64,000 nucleotides of DNA, from NCBI GenBank assembly GCA_945881845.1, contig CAMCVN010000009.1, forward strand, positions 1 to 64,000, read 5' to 3'. The position numbers were made by a program, and so were the translations under genes. The notes beneath the pieces are model-generated. The model was not told where the DNA came from and ran no database searches. It saw only the letters and a list, made by a program, of their open reading frames with translations. The first letter of the stretch is position 1. Every line of letters begins with the position of its first letter. The DNA is from Bifidobacterium breve. Its GTDB lineage: Bacteria > Actinomycetota > Thermoleophilia > Solirubrobacterales > Solirubrobacteraceae. Below are positions 7,937 through 16,335 of this stretch, piece after piece.

Positions 7937-10003
7937 TTAGGCCCGTGCGGCGGTACGCAGCTTGCGCACTGCGCTGAGGACGGCCTTGCGCGCTGCGACC
8001 GGCTTGATCACTGCCGCGTCGCCGGCCTCTTTGAGTACCTCGCGCACGAGCCAGTCGCGGCCGGCGTAGGTCGTCTCAATCAGGACTGCGCCATCGGCAA
8101 GCTCTTCGACGACGGTGCTCTCCTCGCGTGCCCAGCGAGCGCGTTCGGGCGAGATCCAGATCAGCGCCGTGTTCGAGGCCGGCAGCTCACCGGTCTTCGG
8201 CCAGCCTTCGACATCGGCCGACGGGTTGACCTCGGGGCGCCGCTTGAACTGCTTGCGACTTACCGATGCGTGGCGTACGCGGTCGAGGCGGAAGTGACGA
8301 ACGTCGTCGCGCTCTGGATCGAACGAGGCGACGTACCAACCCTCGCGGCCGTTGACGAGCGCGTAAGGCTCGACGACGCGCTCCGTGAATTCATCCTCGT
8401 TCGGCTTGTAGTAGTCAAGCTTGAGCATCTTGCCTGCTGAAATTGCCTTTGAGACGACGCGTGCGACCTGCGAATCGTCGGCGCCTCCGTCGGCAACCTG
8501 AAGCCCCTGCTCGAGTGGGTCGGCGCCGAGCGCGGCGACGATCTTCTCGCGCGCACTGGTCAGTGTTCCTTCCGGCATATGGTCACCGATCAAGTCGATC
8601 GCGGCGATCAAAGCCTTCGCCTCAACCGGCAGCAGCCGTGCTGGGCGGTCGAAGTTGTCGGCGTAGGGCTCAGGGTCGACTTCGATCGTTCCGTCCTCGG
8701 CCAGCTCGGCGTAGAGCACATACGAGCCGCCGCCGAAGTTGACGACGTTGAGCACGGCGATGTCCTCAGCCAGTTCCTCGCGCGTGATCTGGACCTGCTC
8801 ACAGACGTCGGTTGCTTGAAGGGTTGCGCCGGCCCGGCCGGAGCTGATCAGGATCGAAGCCAGCGTTACAAGGCGAGCGAAGCGCTCGGGCCGGATCGCG
8901 ACGTCGGGGCGCGTGTCGATCTCTTCGGCCTCTGCTCCGTCCTCACCGCCGCCGGCCGCGTTCGGCAAGATAGCGGCCATCTCCAGCTCACCGTCGTGGC
9001 GTTCCTGAATCAAGACGATCCGCTCTTCTATCTCCGCAACAAGCTCCGGTGGGCCGGCAATGCGGGCGTGCTCGCCGAGGCCGAGCACAAACGAGATAAC
9101 CATTCGAGGCGAGGCATAGGGGGTCGTGAAGAGCATTTCGTTCTCACTGTCGGCCTTGCGGATCTCACCGAAGCGACCGAAGTGGCGCTCGACCTGCCAG
9201 GCGAGCCGTTCGGAGACGAGAATCTCTGCGACGCCCCGCTCCTCACCAAACTGCCAATCGGCGCGCTTGGCGTAGGCGCGTGGATCAAAGTCGTCGGGCC
9301 GTTTGAAGTCGTGCTCGGCCTTCGTTGCGTAGGCGACCTTGCCCTGAATTCGCGTTAGGCGGAAGACGCGGATCGCTTCGCGGTCGTGGCAGTAGCCGAG
9401 CAGGTAGAACTGGCTGCCGCGGAAGAGCAGGTGGTAGGGGTCAACCTTGCGCGAGCCAACTTCGTCGCGGGCGATTGTGAAGTACTCGAAGGTGATTGTC
9501 TTGTGGCGGAAGATCGCCGTCTCGATCTTTGCCAGCCGGCCTGAGAGTTCGTGGCCACCGGCTGAGGCCGTGATGCCAAGCGCCAGCGAACGCTGGTCGG
9601 GAGCTTCGAGCGGGCTTGGGCGCCCCCAAGTGATCTGCTGCAGGGCGAGGCGCAGCGGTTCGGCGTAGGCGAATTCGCCATCGAGCAGGCTGAGCGCGAA
9701 TTGGAGCGCGGCAAGTTCATCGTCGGTGAATTCGATTGCTGGAAGGTGGAAGTTCTCCGGCCGCAGCGAGTAGTTCTCCTGCTCGGCGGCTCCGTCGGCG
9801 GGGCGGTCAACGGTCAGCTGGATTCCGAGCGAGTGGAGCTCGGCGCGGTCGGCGTAGAAGCGCCGCGCGAATGCGTCCTCGTTCATTCCGCTGTAGCCCT
9901 CAACGTCGCGGCGGATCTCTAGCGCAGTCACTGGCCGTCTCTCGGCCATCAGGTACGAGATCAGCGAGAGCTGGCGGATCAGCTTTTCCGTGTCTTTTGC
10001 CAT
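7937..10003 (-). CDS. pafBC: Fused two-module WYL regulator, PafB-PafC type
   Basis: The 688-aa protein is two WYL proteins joined end to end. Module one (about 1-330) has a winged-helix start (KLIRQLSLISYLMAERRPVTALEIRRDV) and a WYL domain with VDPYHLLFRGSQFYLLGYC...FRLTRI. Module two (about 370-688) has a second helix-turn-helix-like segment (ITREELAEDIAVLN) and a WYL domain with EPYALVNGREGWYVASF...FRLDRV. PafB and PafC form the transcriptional activator of the RecA-independent DNA-damage response in actinobacteria, and natural fusions are known. WYL domains sense a ligand, apparently single-stranded nucleic acid. The usual neighbour pafA (Pup ligase) is absent here; the upstream neighbour is a YhaM-like nuclease. 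Confidence 0.88.
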   Translation of the reverse strand: MAKDTEKLIRQLSLISYLMAERRPVTALEIRRDVEGYSGMNEDAFARRFYADRAELHSLGIQLTVDRPADGAAEQENYSLRPENFHLPAIEFTDDELAALQFALSLLDGEFAYAEPLRLALQQITWGRPSPLEAPDQRSLALGITASAGGHELSGRLAKIETAIFRHKTITFEYFTIARDEVGSRKVDPYHLLFRGSQFYLLGYCHDREAIRVFRLTRIQGKVAYATKAEHDFKRPDDFDPRAYAKRADWQFGEERGVAEILVSERLAWQVERHFGRFGEIRKADSENEMLFTTPYASPRMVISFVLGLGEHARIAGPPELVAEIEERIVLIQERHDGELEMAAILPNAAGGGEDGAEAEEIDTRPDVAIRPERFARLVTLASILISSGRAGATLQATDVCEQVQITREELAEDIAVLNVVNFGGGSYVLYAELAEDGTIEVDPEPYADNFDRPARLLPVEAKALIAAIDLIGDHMPEGTLTSAREKIVAALGADPLEQGLQVADGGADDSQVARVVSKAISAGKMLKLDYYKPNEDEFTERVVEPYALVNGREGWYVASFDPERDDVRHFRLDRVRHASVSRKQFKRRPEVNPSADVEGWPKTGELPASNTALIWISPERARWAREESTVVEELADGAVLIETTYAGRDWLVREVLKEAGDAAVIKPVAARKAVLSAVRKLRTAARA

Positions 10004-10104
10004 CAGCGCGTCACCCTATTGACCGGCCGCGCCGGTCGTCATCAAGAATCGAACTTTCGCCGCAGTTTGCGCCCATTTTCGCTGGTAAGCCGTGCTCGGA
10101 CGGC

Positions 10105-11130
10105 TCAGGCAGCGGCGCGTCGCGGCTCGTCTGAGCTACGCGGGCCGAAGTAGGCGCCGCCGCCGATCGCACGGTCGAAGCTCGACCATGCGGCTCCCGG
10201 TGCCAGTTCCTTCTCAATCCGGTCGAAGCTTCCGAGCCGGCCGCCGAGGTTGTCCATCATGTGCACGAGCGTTGCCTCGCGCGTAGCTGGTACGACCGGG
10301 CTGCCGTGCTCGAGCGAGCCGTGGTGGCTGAGGATGATGTGCTCGATTGCCGACGCGAGCTCCGGCGGGAAGTCAGCGATCTCGCTGATTTGGTCGCGCA
10401 CCAGCGCGTAGCCGAGCGGGATCTCGCCCTGCAGGCGGCCAGCGTCGGTTAGGTCGATGATGCCGTCGACGTCGCCGTAGGCCTGAAGTTTGCCGACGTC
10501 GTGCAGCAGCGCTCCGGTAACCGCAATGTCGCGGTTGACTCCAGGAAAGATCGCGCTGCTGGCACTGACTGCCTGCGCGACTGTCAGCGAATGTTCAAGT
10601 AGCCCGTGCGCGTAAGCCTGGTGGAAGTACTTTGCTGCTGGTGCGTCGCGGTAGCGCTCCCAAGTAGGTGCGTCTGGCCCGATGATCCGGCCCAGTAGCT
10701 GCTGCAGGTAAGGGTCCTGAACCGTTGCGGCGAGCTCGCGAAGGTCGCTTTCCATCGTCGCCGCGTCGCGCGGCGGGCCGTCGAGCAGGTCGGCCTCGTC
10801 GTAGCTGCCGGCTTCAGCTTCGAGCAGGTCGTAGAGCTTGAGCTGCGGGCCGTACTTGGGGTTGACTTCAAAGCGGGCACGAACACGGACCGGCGAACCG
10901 GGTTTACAGAGTTCGAGCGCCTCGTCGTAGTTGTCCCAAACCATCCCCGTCAGAGAGCCGCTGCGGTCCCCCAAAGAGAGCCTGAGGAAAGAGCCTCCGG
11001 CCTTCTTATCTCGTAGCTCAGCGCTGCGCACCAGAAGCACCTGATCAAGATCGTCGCCATCGCTGAATTCACTAAGCAGCACGTCGGCAACGGTAGGGAG
11101 GGTTTCGGACGGGAGAGGGGCAATTCGCAT
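10105..11130 (-). CDS. HD-domain nuclease, YhaM-like (OB fold + HD)
   Basis: 341 aa. Residues ~15-115 look like an OB-fold nucleic-acid-binding domain (FLRLSLGDRSGSLTGMVWDN). Residues ~165-310 are an HD phosphohydrolase domain with HGLLEHSLTVAQ, LLHDVGK and EHIILSHHGSLEHGSP supplying the metal-binding His/Asp residues. This order is that of YhaM/CBF1 3'-5' exoribonucleases, which trim RNA ends and can act on DNA. The gene starts 37 bp from a divergent SDR gene. Function is inferred from the domain order, and the substrate is unproven. Confidence 0.85.
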   Translation of the reverse strand: MRIAPLPSETLPTVADVLLSEFSDGDDLDQVLLVRSAELRDKKAGGSFLRLSLGDRSGSLTGMVWDNYDEALELCKPGSPVRVRARFEVNPKYGPQLKLYDLLEAEAGSYDEADLLDGPPRDAATMESDLRELAATVQDPYLQQLLGRIIGPDAPTWERYRDAPAAKYFHQAYAHGLLEHSLTVAQAVSASSAIFPGVNRDIAVTGALLHDVGKLQAYGDVDGIIDLTDAGRLQGEIPLGYALVRDQISEIADFPPELASAIEHIILSHHGSLEHGSPVVPATREATLVHMMDNLGGRLGSFDRIEKELAPGAAWSSFDRAIGGGAYFGPRSSDEPRRAAA

Positions 11131-11167
11131 AGGCTTATGGTCGCTTCAGGCGAGAGTGATCTGACAG

Positions 11168-11848
11168 ATGCAACAGACAGCGATAATTACCGGTGGAACT
11201 GGCGGCCTAGGTGCCGCCGTTGTCGCGCGCTTCATCGCCGGCGGTTGGCGCGTAATCGTCCCTTGGGTCAACGAGGCGGAACTTGAGCGCGTCGAGCGCA
11301 ACGACAATCTGGTGCTCGTTCAGGCCGACCTCTTTGACGAGCAGGCGGTCGCTGAACTCGCGGCTGAGGCCGGCGCCGATCTGCGCGCCGTCGTCAATCT
11401 CGTCGGCGGCTTCGCGGCCGGCGGTCGCCTGCACGAAACGAACGTCTCTGAGCTTGAGGGCCAGCTGCGGATCAACCTGACCCCCGCTTGGCTCGTCACG
11501 GCAGCTGGAATTCCAGCGATGCTGGCGGCCGGTGAAGGCGCGATCGTCTGCGTCTCCTCGCGTACCGCGCTCGAACCATTCTCCGGCGGCGCCGCCTACG
11601 CAACCGCCAAGCGTGCCGTGCTCGGGCTCGTCGACGCGCTCCACGTTGAGTACCACGAGGACGGCATTCGCACCAACGCCGTGCTTCCCTCGACGATCGA
11701 CACGCCAGGAAACCGCGCTGCAATGCCTGATGCCGATCCAGCCAATTGGGTGACAGCAGCGCAGATCGGTGCCACAATCTTCGATCTCTGCAGTCCAGAT
11801 TTTGCCGCCACAAGCGGTGCCCATATCCCTGTATACGGAAAGGCCTGA
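11168..11848 (+). CDS. Short-chain dehydrogenase/reductase
   Basis: 226-aa classical SDR. TGGTGGLG at residues 8-15 is the cofactor loop, NLVGGFAAGG at ~77-86 replaces the usual NNAG, the catalytic Ser is in VSS (130-131), and Y144/K148 are in YATAK. The short length and the VVNLVGGF segment define a subgroup I cannot name. The substrate is unknown. It is followed after 3 bp by the ROK kinase gene on the same strand, so the two are probably one operon and may act on a shared sugar-related intermediate; that link is only inferred from position. Confidence 0.88.
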   Translation: MQQTAIITGGTGGLGAAVVARFIAGGWRVIVPWVNEAELERVERNDNLVLVQADLFDEQAVAELAAEAGADLRAVVNLVGGFAAGGRLHETNVSELEGQLRINLTPAWLVTAAGIPAMLAAGEGAIVCVSSRTALEPFSGGAAYATAKRAVLGLVDALHVEYHEDGIRTNAVLPSTIDTPGNRAAMPDADPANWVTAAQIGATIFDLCSPDFAATSGAHIPVYGKA

Positions 11849-11851
11849 TTA

Positions 11852-12922
11852 ATGCCACTGCGTCGACGTTCCCGCGACACCGCCCCTGCCACCCCTGTGG
11901 CCGGCGTCCCAGCCCCGGCCGCGACAACAGCGCCGGCAGCGGTTGGCGCGCCCGGCGAACTGCGCGCCGGCGTTGACCTCGGCGGCACAAAGATCCTCGT
12001 CGTCGTCGTTGATGGCAACAACAAGATTCTCGCTCGCTCGCGCGCCGAAACCCCTCACAAAGGTGGCCCGCAGGCCGTCGCCGATCAGATCGCGACCAAC
12101 ATCGATGACGCGCTCGGCCAAGCTGGAGCTGACGCAAAGGACCTGAAGGGGATTGGCGTCGGTTCGCCCGGTTCGGTAGACCAGGCAGCCGGTACGGTCG
12201 CCAACGCCAGCAACCTGCCCGACTGGATGGAACCGTTCCCACTCGGCGGCGTGCTCTCCCAGCGCTTCGGCAACCTTCCCGTGCGGCTCGGCAACGACGT
12301 CAGCGTGGCGGTTAACGCCGAGTACAAGCTCGGCGCAGGTCGGCCTTACGACTCGCTGCTCGGCGTTTGGTGGGGAACCGGCGTCGGCGGCGGCCTGATT
12401 ATCGATCGCCGCCAGTGGGATGGCCGCGGCTACGCAGGTGAATTTGGCCACATGGTGATCGAGCTGGGCGGCGCCAAGTGCGGCTGCGGCAATCGCGGCT
12501 GCGTTGAGGCTTACGCTGGGCGCCGCGACATGGAGGCCTGGGTTCGCAAGCAGCGCAAGAAGGGCAAGAAGACCGACCTCGTCAAGATCATGAAGCACCG
12601 CGAACGCGAGTCATTCACGAGCGGCATTTGGGCGAAGGGGATTCGCACCGACGACAAGCTTGCCGCCAAGGCAGTCAATCGGGCGATCGCAGCGATCTCG
12701 GCGGGGATTGGTTCGACCGTCAACCTGCTCGACGTTCCGGCGGTCGTGATCGGCGGTGGCATGGGCGAGCGCTTCTTCAGCGATCGTCAAGCCGAGTTCG
12801 AGAGCGAGACTGCCAAGCACCTGTTCCGCAAGGAGGCGCCGCCGGCGCTGCTGGCGACAGAGCTCGGCGATGATGGCGGCGCGCTCGGCGCAGCACTTCT
12901 CGTACTTGCCGGTACGCAGTAA
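11852..12922 (+). CDS. ROK-family glucokinase
   Basis: 356 aa. After a ~35-residue Ala/Pro-rich N-terminal extension, DLGGTK at 42-47 is the phosphate-binding loop and GIGVGSPGSVD the second. NDVSVAVNAEYKLGAG contains the catalytic Asp. HMVIELGGAKCGCGNRGCVEAYAG is the ROK zinc signature, with three Cys and an upstream His. It phosphorylates glucose or a related hexose in the cytoplasm; phosphate donor choice (ATP or polyphosphate) cannot be read from the sequence. The extension is unusual, and an alternative downstream start is possible, although no good ATG lies near residue 35. Confidence 0.9.
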   Translation: MPLRRRSRDTAPATPVAGVPAPAATTAPAAVGAPGELRAGVDLGGTKILVVVVDGNNKILARSRAETPHKGGPQAVADQIATNIDDALGQAGADAKDLKGIGVGSPGSVDQAAGTVANASNLPDWMEPFPLGGVLSQRFGNLPVRLGNDVSVAVNAEYKLGAGRPYDSLLGVWWGTGVGGGLIIDRRQWDGRGYAGEFGHMVIELGGAKCGCGNRGCVEAYAGRRDMEAWVRKQRKKGKKTDLVKIMKHRERESFTSGIWAKGIRTDDKLAAKAVNRAIAAISAGIGSTVNLLDVPAVVIGGGMGERFFSDRQAEFESETAKHLFRKEAPPALLATELGDDGGALGAALLVLAGTQ

Positions 12923-12986
12923 TTCATGCGGCAAAACCCCCGTGGTTAGCTTTATCACGGCGGTCGACTGTGCTAGAAAGTAGTAG

Positions 12987-13646
12987 ATGACGAGCGCTGA
13001 ATCGATCACGAGCCAAGACCCGGCAGAGATGCCGCGGCAAGAGCTGCTGAAGGCGTCACCGCCAATGTTTGGGACGCCTTGGCTCGATCGCTTCACGCGA
13101 GTCCACGTTGCCGTCGTGCCTGTCATCTTCATCCCCGTGATCGTCGCCTTCGCGATTCTTGGCCTGCGCGAGATCGTCTTCTGGCAAGGAATTCTCTGGG
13201 CGATCGGCGGCTACACCGTTTGGACGCTTACGGAGTACTGGCTCCACCGCGTCGTCTTCCACTTTGAGCCCGATCATCCACTTGGCGCGCGGCTCCACTG
13301 GATGATCCACGGCGTCCACCACGACCACCCGAACGACCCGATGCGGCTCGTGATGCCGCCTTCGGCCTCGATTCCACTCGGCCTGATCTTCATCGCCGCC
13401 TTCCAGTTGCTGCTGCCCTTCTCGCAGGCCTGCATGCTCAGCGCCGGTTTCTTCATCGGCTATCTCACGTACGACATGACGCACTACTACCTCCACCACC
13501 GCCGTCCGACGACGGCCGTTGGGCGCAAGTTGCGCGAGCTTCATATGCGCCATCACTTTCAGGACCACGATCGCGGCTATGGCGTGAGCGCGCCGTACTG
13601 GGACAACGTCTTCGGCACGGCGCCGAAATCTCGCAGCGAAGACTGA
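12987..13646 (+). CDS. Sterol desaturase/fatty acid hydroxylase family membrane protein
   Basis: 219 aa with four hydrophobic stretches (about 38-62, 68-88, 125-145, 148-165). The histidine clusters that hold the di-iron centre are present: LHRVVFH, HWMIHGVHHDH, HYYLHHRRP and ELHMRHHFQDH. The pattern resembles fatty acid 2-hydroxylases rather than sterol C5 desaturases, so a lipid alpha-hydroxylase acting at the membrane is the best guess. TAGAAA ends 7 nt before the ATG, a weak leaderless-type start. No operon partner is obvious. Confidence 0.87.
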   Translation: MTSAESITSQDPAEMPRQELLKASPPMFGTPWLDRFTRVHVAVVPVIFIPVIVAFAILGLREIVFWQGILWAIGGYTVWTLTEYWLHRVVFHFEPDHPLGARLHWMIHGVHHDHPNDPMRLVMPPSASIPLGLIFIAAFQLLLPFSQACMLSAGFFIGYLTYDMTHYYLHHRRPTTAVGRKLRELHMRHHFQDHDRGYGVSAPYWDNVFGTAPKSRSED

Positions 13647-13764
13647 TCTGCGCTCCACTACGAGTGGCTGTAAGCCAACTGGCACGCGCGGACTTCACTT
13701 TGCTGTAACGTCGCGCGGGTCGCCGATTGGGGCGGCAGACGGTCTGATCTAAAGGGAGAGTTAG

Positions 13765-16242
13765 ATGAAGCGTTTTATGGTTGGTGCTTGTTGTGCGATC
13801 AGCGCGATTGCAATCCTTCCGGCCGCAGCTTCGGCTCGTACCGACTTCGCCGGGAAGGCATTCCAGGTGCTCTCTCCCGGTGCCGACGGCAACCTGCCGC
13901 TAACGCGCAACTCAACCGATCAAGCTGCGCTCTACGACGCCTTGACGCCTCTGCGCGGCAACGTCACAGCCGCAGACCTCAAGACCAAGTTCCTGTCAGA
14001 GAAGTTCGGCCCAGCCGGCAAGATCGTCAAGACCGAGAGCACCGGCCGCAAGGGCCTGAAGATCGTTCGCACCGCCGACGGAATCCCACACATCACCGGC
14101 AAGACGCGCTGCGACGTCACATTCGGCATGGGCTACGTTGCCGCCAAGGATCGCGGCCTGCTGCTAGGCCTCGGGCTCGGGCCAGCGTTCGCCGCCACGC
14201 TTGACATCCCCGGCATCAACGCCTTCGGCCTCGTAACCTCGGGCCGCAAGTTCACTCCAAGCGCTGCAGCGCGGAAGTTCGTCGCCGATCAGGCCAAGCT
14301 GATGACGAAGTACGGCAAGGAAGGCAAGGAAGTACTCGCCGACCTCAAGTGCTGGGCAGACGGCGTCAACGCCTTCAACCTGCGCGAGCGCGCGCCGGCC
14401 GACCGCATGCCGCGCGTCGGATTGACCGAAGCAATCGCGGCCTACGCCTTCATCGGCTCGATCTTCGGCAACGGGGGTGGCGGCGGAGTCAACAGCTCGA
14501 TGTTCCTGAACCAGCTTCAGACCAAGTTCGGCGTTGCAGACGGTACGAAAATCTACCGCGAGCTAAGCCAAACGAACGAGGCCGAAGCGGCAACCTCGAT
14601 CCCGAACGCCTTCCCTTACAACCTTGTTCCGAAAGGCGCCACCCCAGGCTCGCCGCTCGTTGATCCTGATTCCGCTGGTGCTTCAGCGGACGCAACGCTC
14701 GCAGCAACCGCCTCGAGCCACCGGATTGCCTCAAACGCGCTGCTTGTGGGACCAGGTAAGTCGGCAAGCGCCAATTCGCTCGCCGTCATGGGCCCACAGC
14801 TCGGCTACTTCTACCCCGAGATCGTGATGCAGGTCGACATTCACGGAGGCGGGCTCGACTTCGCTGGCGCTGCACCTCCGACGATGCCTTACGGCTTGCT
14901 CGGCCGTGGCAAGGACTTTGCCTGGTCGCTGACCAGCGCCAGCAACGACAACACCGACGTCTTCCTCGAGCAGCTCTGCGAGCCGGGCGGGGGAACCCCA
15001 ACACGGACGTCAACGCATTACAACTACAAGGGCAAGTGCATAGCGATGAAGCGGTTCGACGCCGGCCTGCTTGGGGCAAGCGCGACCGAGCCTGCCCGTC
15101 AACTGGTCTTCAACGAGTCGGTCCACGGGCCGATCGGTGGAACGGTCACCGTCGGCGGGAAGCCTTACGCGATCTCGACGATGCGCGCAACACGTGGCCG
15201 CGAGCCGATCTCGGCGCTCTTCTTCAAGCACATGAACGAGAACAAGGTCACCTCGCCTACTTCGTTCTTCAAGATCGCAAACGAGCTTGAGACGACCTTC
15301 AACATTCACTACAGCGAGCGCAAGCACATCGCTTTCTTCTCGTCAGGCCGTCTGCCAGTTCGCGCTAAGGGAACCGATCCAAGCCTCGCAACGCTCGGTA
15401 CCGGCGCCTACGACTGGAAGGGCTTCCTGACCCAGAAGCAGCACCCGCACCAGGCCGATCCGCCGTCCGGCTACATCCTCAACTGGAACAACAAGCCAGC
15501 TCCGATGTGGGGCGCCGCTGACGGTACGTACGGCTGGGGCTCAGCTCAGCGGGTTGAGTTGTTCACCGGCTTCCCGGCGAAGTCGAAGCTCGAGAACGTC
15601 GCCGGCGTGATGAACGGTGCGGCAACGCGCGATCTGCGCGCCTCGATCAACTGGCCGGTCATCAAGCGCGTGCTTGCCAAGACCGACGCGCCAAGCACGC
15701 TCGCCAGGCATGCAGCGGAACAGATTGATACCTGGGTCGCAGCCGGTTCCGACCGCCTCGACACAACCGGCAACGGTGAAATCACGGCTCCGGGCGCTGC
15801 GATCATGGACAAGGCCTTCCCTGGCATCGCCCGCGCCGTTATGGAAGGCAAGCTCGGCACCGACATGACCGACGCGCTGAAGAAGCAGATGGGTTACTCC
15901 AACAACCCAAGCTCCGGCGGCTCGTCGTTCGGTAGCGGCTGGTACTCCTACATCGACAAGGATCTGCGACAGATTCTTGGCGACAAGGTGAAGGCGCCGT
16001 GGAGCAACCAGTACTGTGGCGACGGCACAGTCAATAGCTGCTCAGAGGCGCTATGGGCTGCGGTCAAGGCTGCAGCGGACGGGCTCGCGGCCGATACCGG
16101 ACGCGTCGACCCAGCCACCTGGCACTCCAGCGCGACCCGTGAGCGGATCACGTTCGCACCGGGTCTTCTGACCGGTACGACGATGCGCTGGACCAACCGC
16201 CCGACCTTCCAGCAGGCGATTGAGTTCAACGGCCACCGCTAG
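13765..16242 (+). CDS. Secreted penicillin acylase (penicillin amidase) family protein
   Basis: 825 aa with a signal peptide ending near ASA (residues 21-23) and a strong AAGGGAGAG ribosome site. The N-terminal (alpha) part contains GIPHITGKTRCDVTFGMGYVAAKDR, the family block 'G.PHI.A....D..FG.GYV.A.DR'. The predicted nucleophile of the beta part is S323 in ASNALLVGP, matching the family's 'GSNAWVV.G', so autoproteolysis before S323 is expected. GRGKDFAWSLTSASNDNTDVFLE matches the downstream substrate-site block. Members cleave penicillins, cephalosporins or acyl-homoserine lactones; the natural substrate is not readable here. A strong hairpin follows. Confidence 0.93.
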   Translation: MKRFMVGACCAISAIAILPAAASARTDFAGKAFQVLSPGADGNLPLTRNSTDQAALYDALTPLRGNVTAADLKTKFLSEKFGPAGKIVKTESTGRKGLKIVRTADGIPHITGKTRCDVTFGMGYVAAKDRGLLLGLGLGPAFAATLDIPGINAFGLVTSGRKFTPSAAARKFVADQAKLMTKYGKEGKEVLADLKCWADGVNAFNLRERAPADRMPRVGLTEAIAAYAFIGSIFGNGGGGGVNSSMFLNQLQTKFGVADGTKIYRELSQTNEAEAATSIPNAFPYNLVPKGATPGSPLVDPDSAGASADATLAATASSHRIASNALLVGPGKSASANSLAVMGPQLGYFYPEIVMQVDIHGGGLDFAGAAPPTMPYGLLGRGKDFAWSLTSASNDNTDVFLEQLCEPGGGTPTRTSTHYNYKGKCIAMKRFDAGLLGASATEPARQLVFNESVHGPIGGTVTVGGKPYAISTMRATRGREPISALFFKHMNENKVTSPTSFFKIANELETTFNIHYSERKHIAFFSSGRLPVRAKGTDPSLATLGTGAYDWKGFLTQKQHPHQADPPSGYILNWNNKPAPMWGAADGTYGWGSAQRVELFTGFPAKSKLENVAGVMNGAATRDLRASINWPVIKRVLAKTDAPSTLARHAAEQIDTWVAAGSDRLDTTGNGEITAPGAAIMDKAFPGIARAVMEGKLGTDMTDALKKQMGYSNNPSSGGSSFGSGWYSYIDKDLRQILGDKVKAPWSNQYCGDGTVNSCSEALWAAVKAAADGLAADTGRVDPATWHSSATRERITFAPGLLTGTTMRWTNRPTFQQAIEFNGHR

Positions 16243-16269
16243 AAACCGAACGACGGCAAGTTGCTGAAC

Positions 16270-16295
16270 GCGGGCCGCTCAAGTGAGCGGCCCGC
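16270..16295 (+). terminator. Strong hairpin terminator
   Basis: GCGGGCCGCTC (16270-16280) and GAGCGGCCCGC (16285-16295) form a perfect 11-bp stem with a 4-nt loop, 27 nt after the acylase stop. The T-run is weak (TGTCGTTGG). Confidence 0.75.
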
Positions 16296-16335
16296 TGTCG
16301 TTGGTAATCCGCCGCGGTCGCTAGTCTGAAGCGTC

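Noticed and set aside
8579-9358. 259-codon plus-strand ORF inside pafBC
   Set aside because: Antisense to a clear two-module WYL protein; no motif and no ribosome site or promoter.
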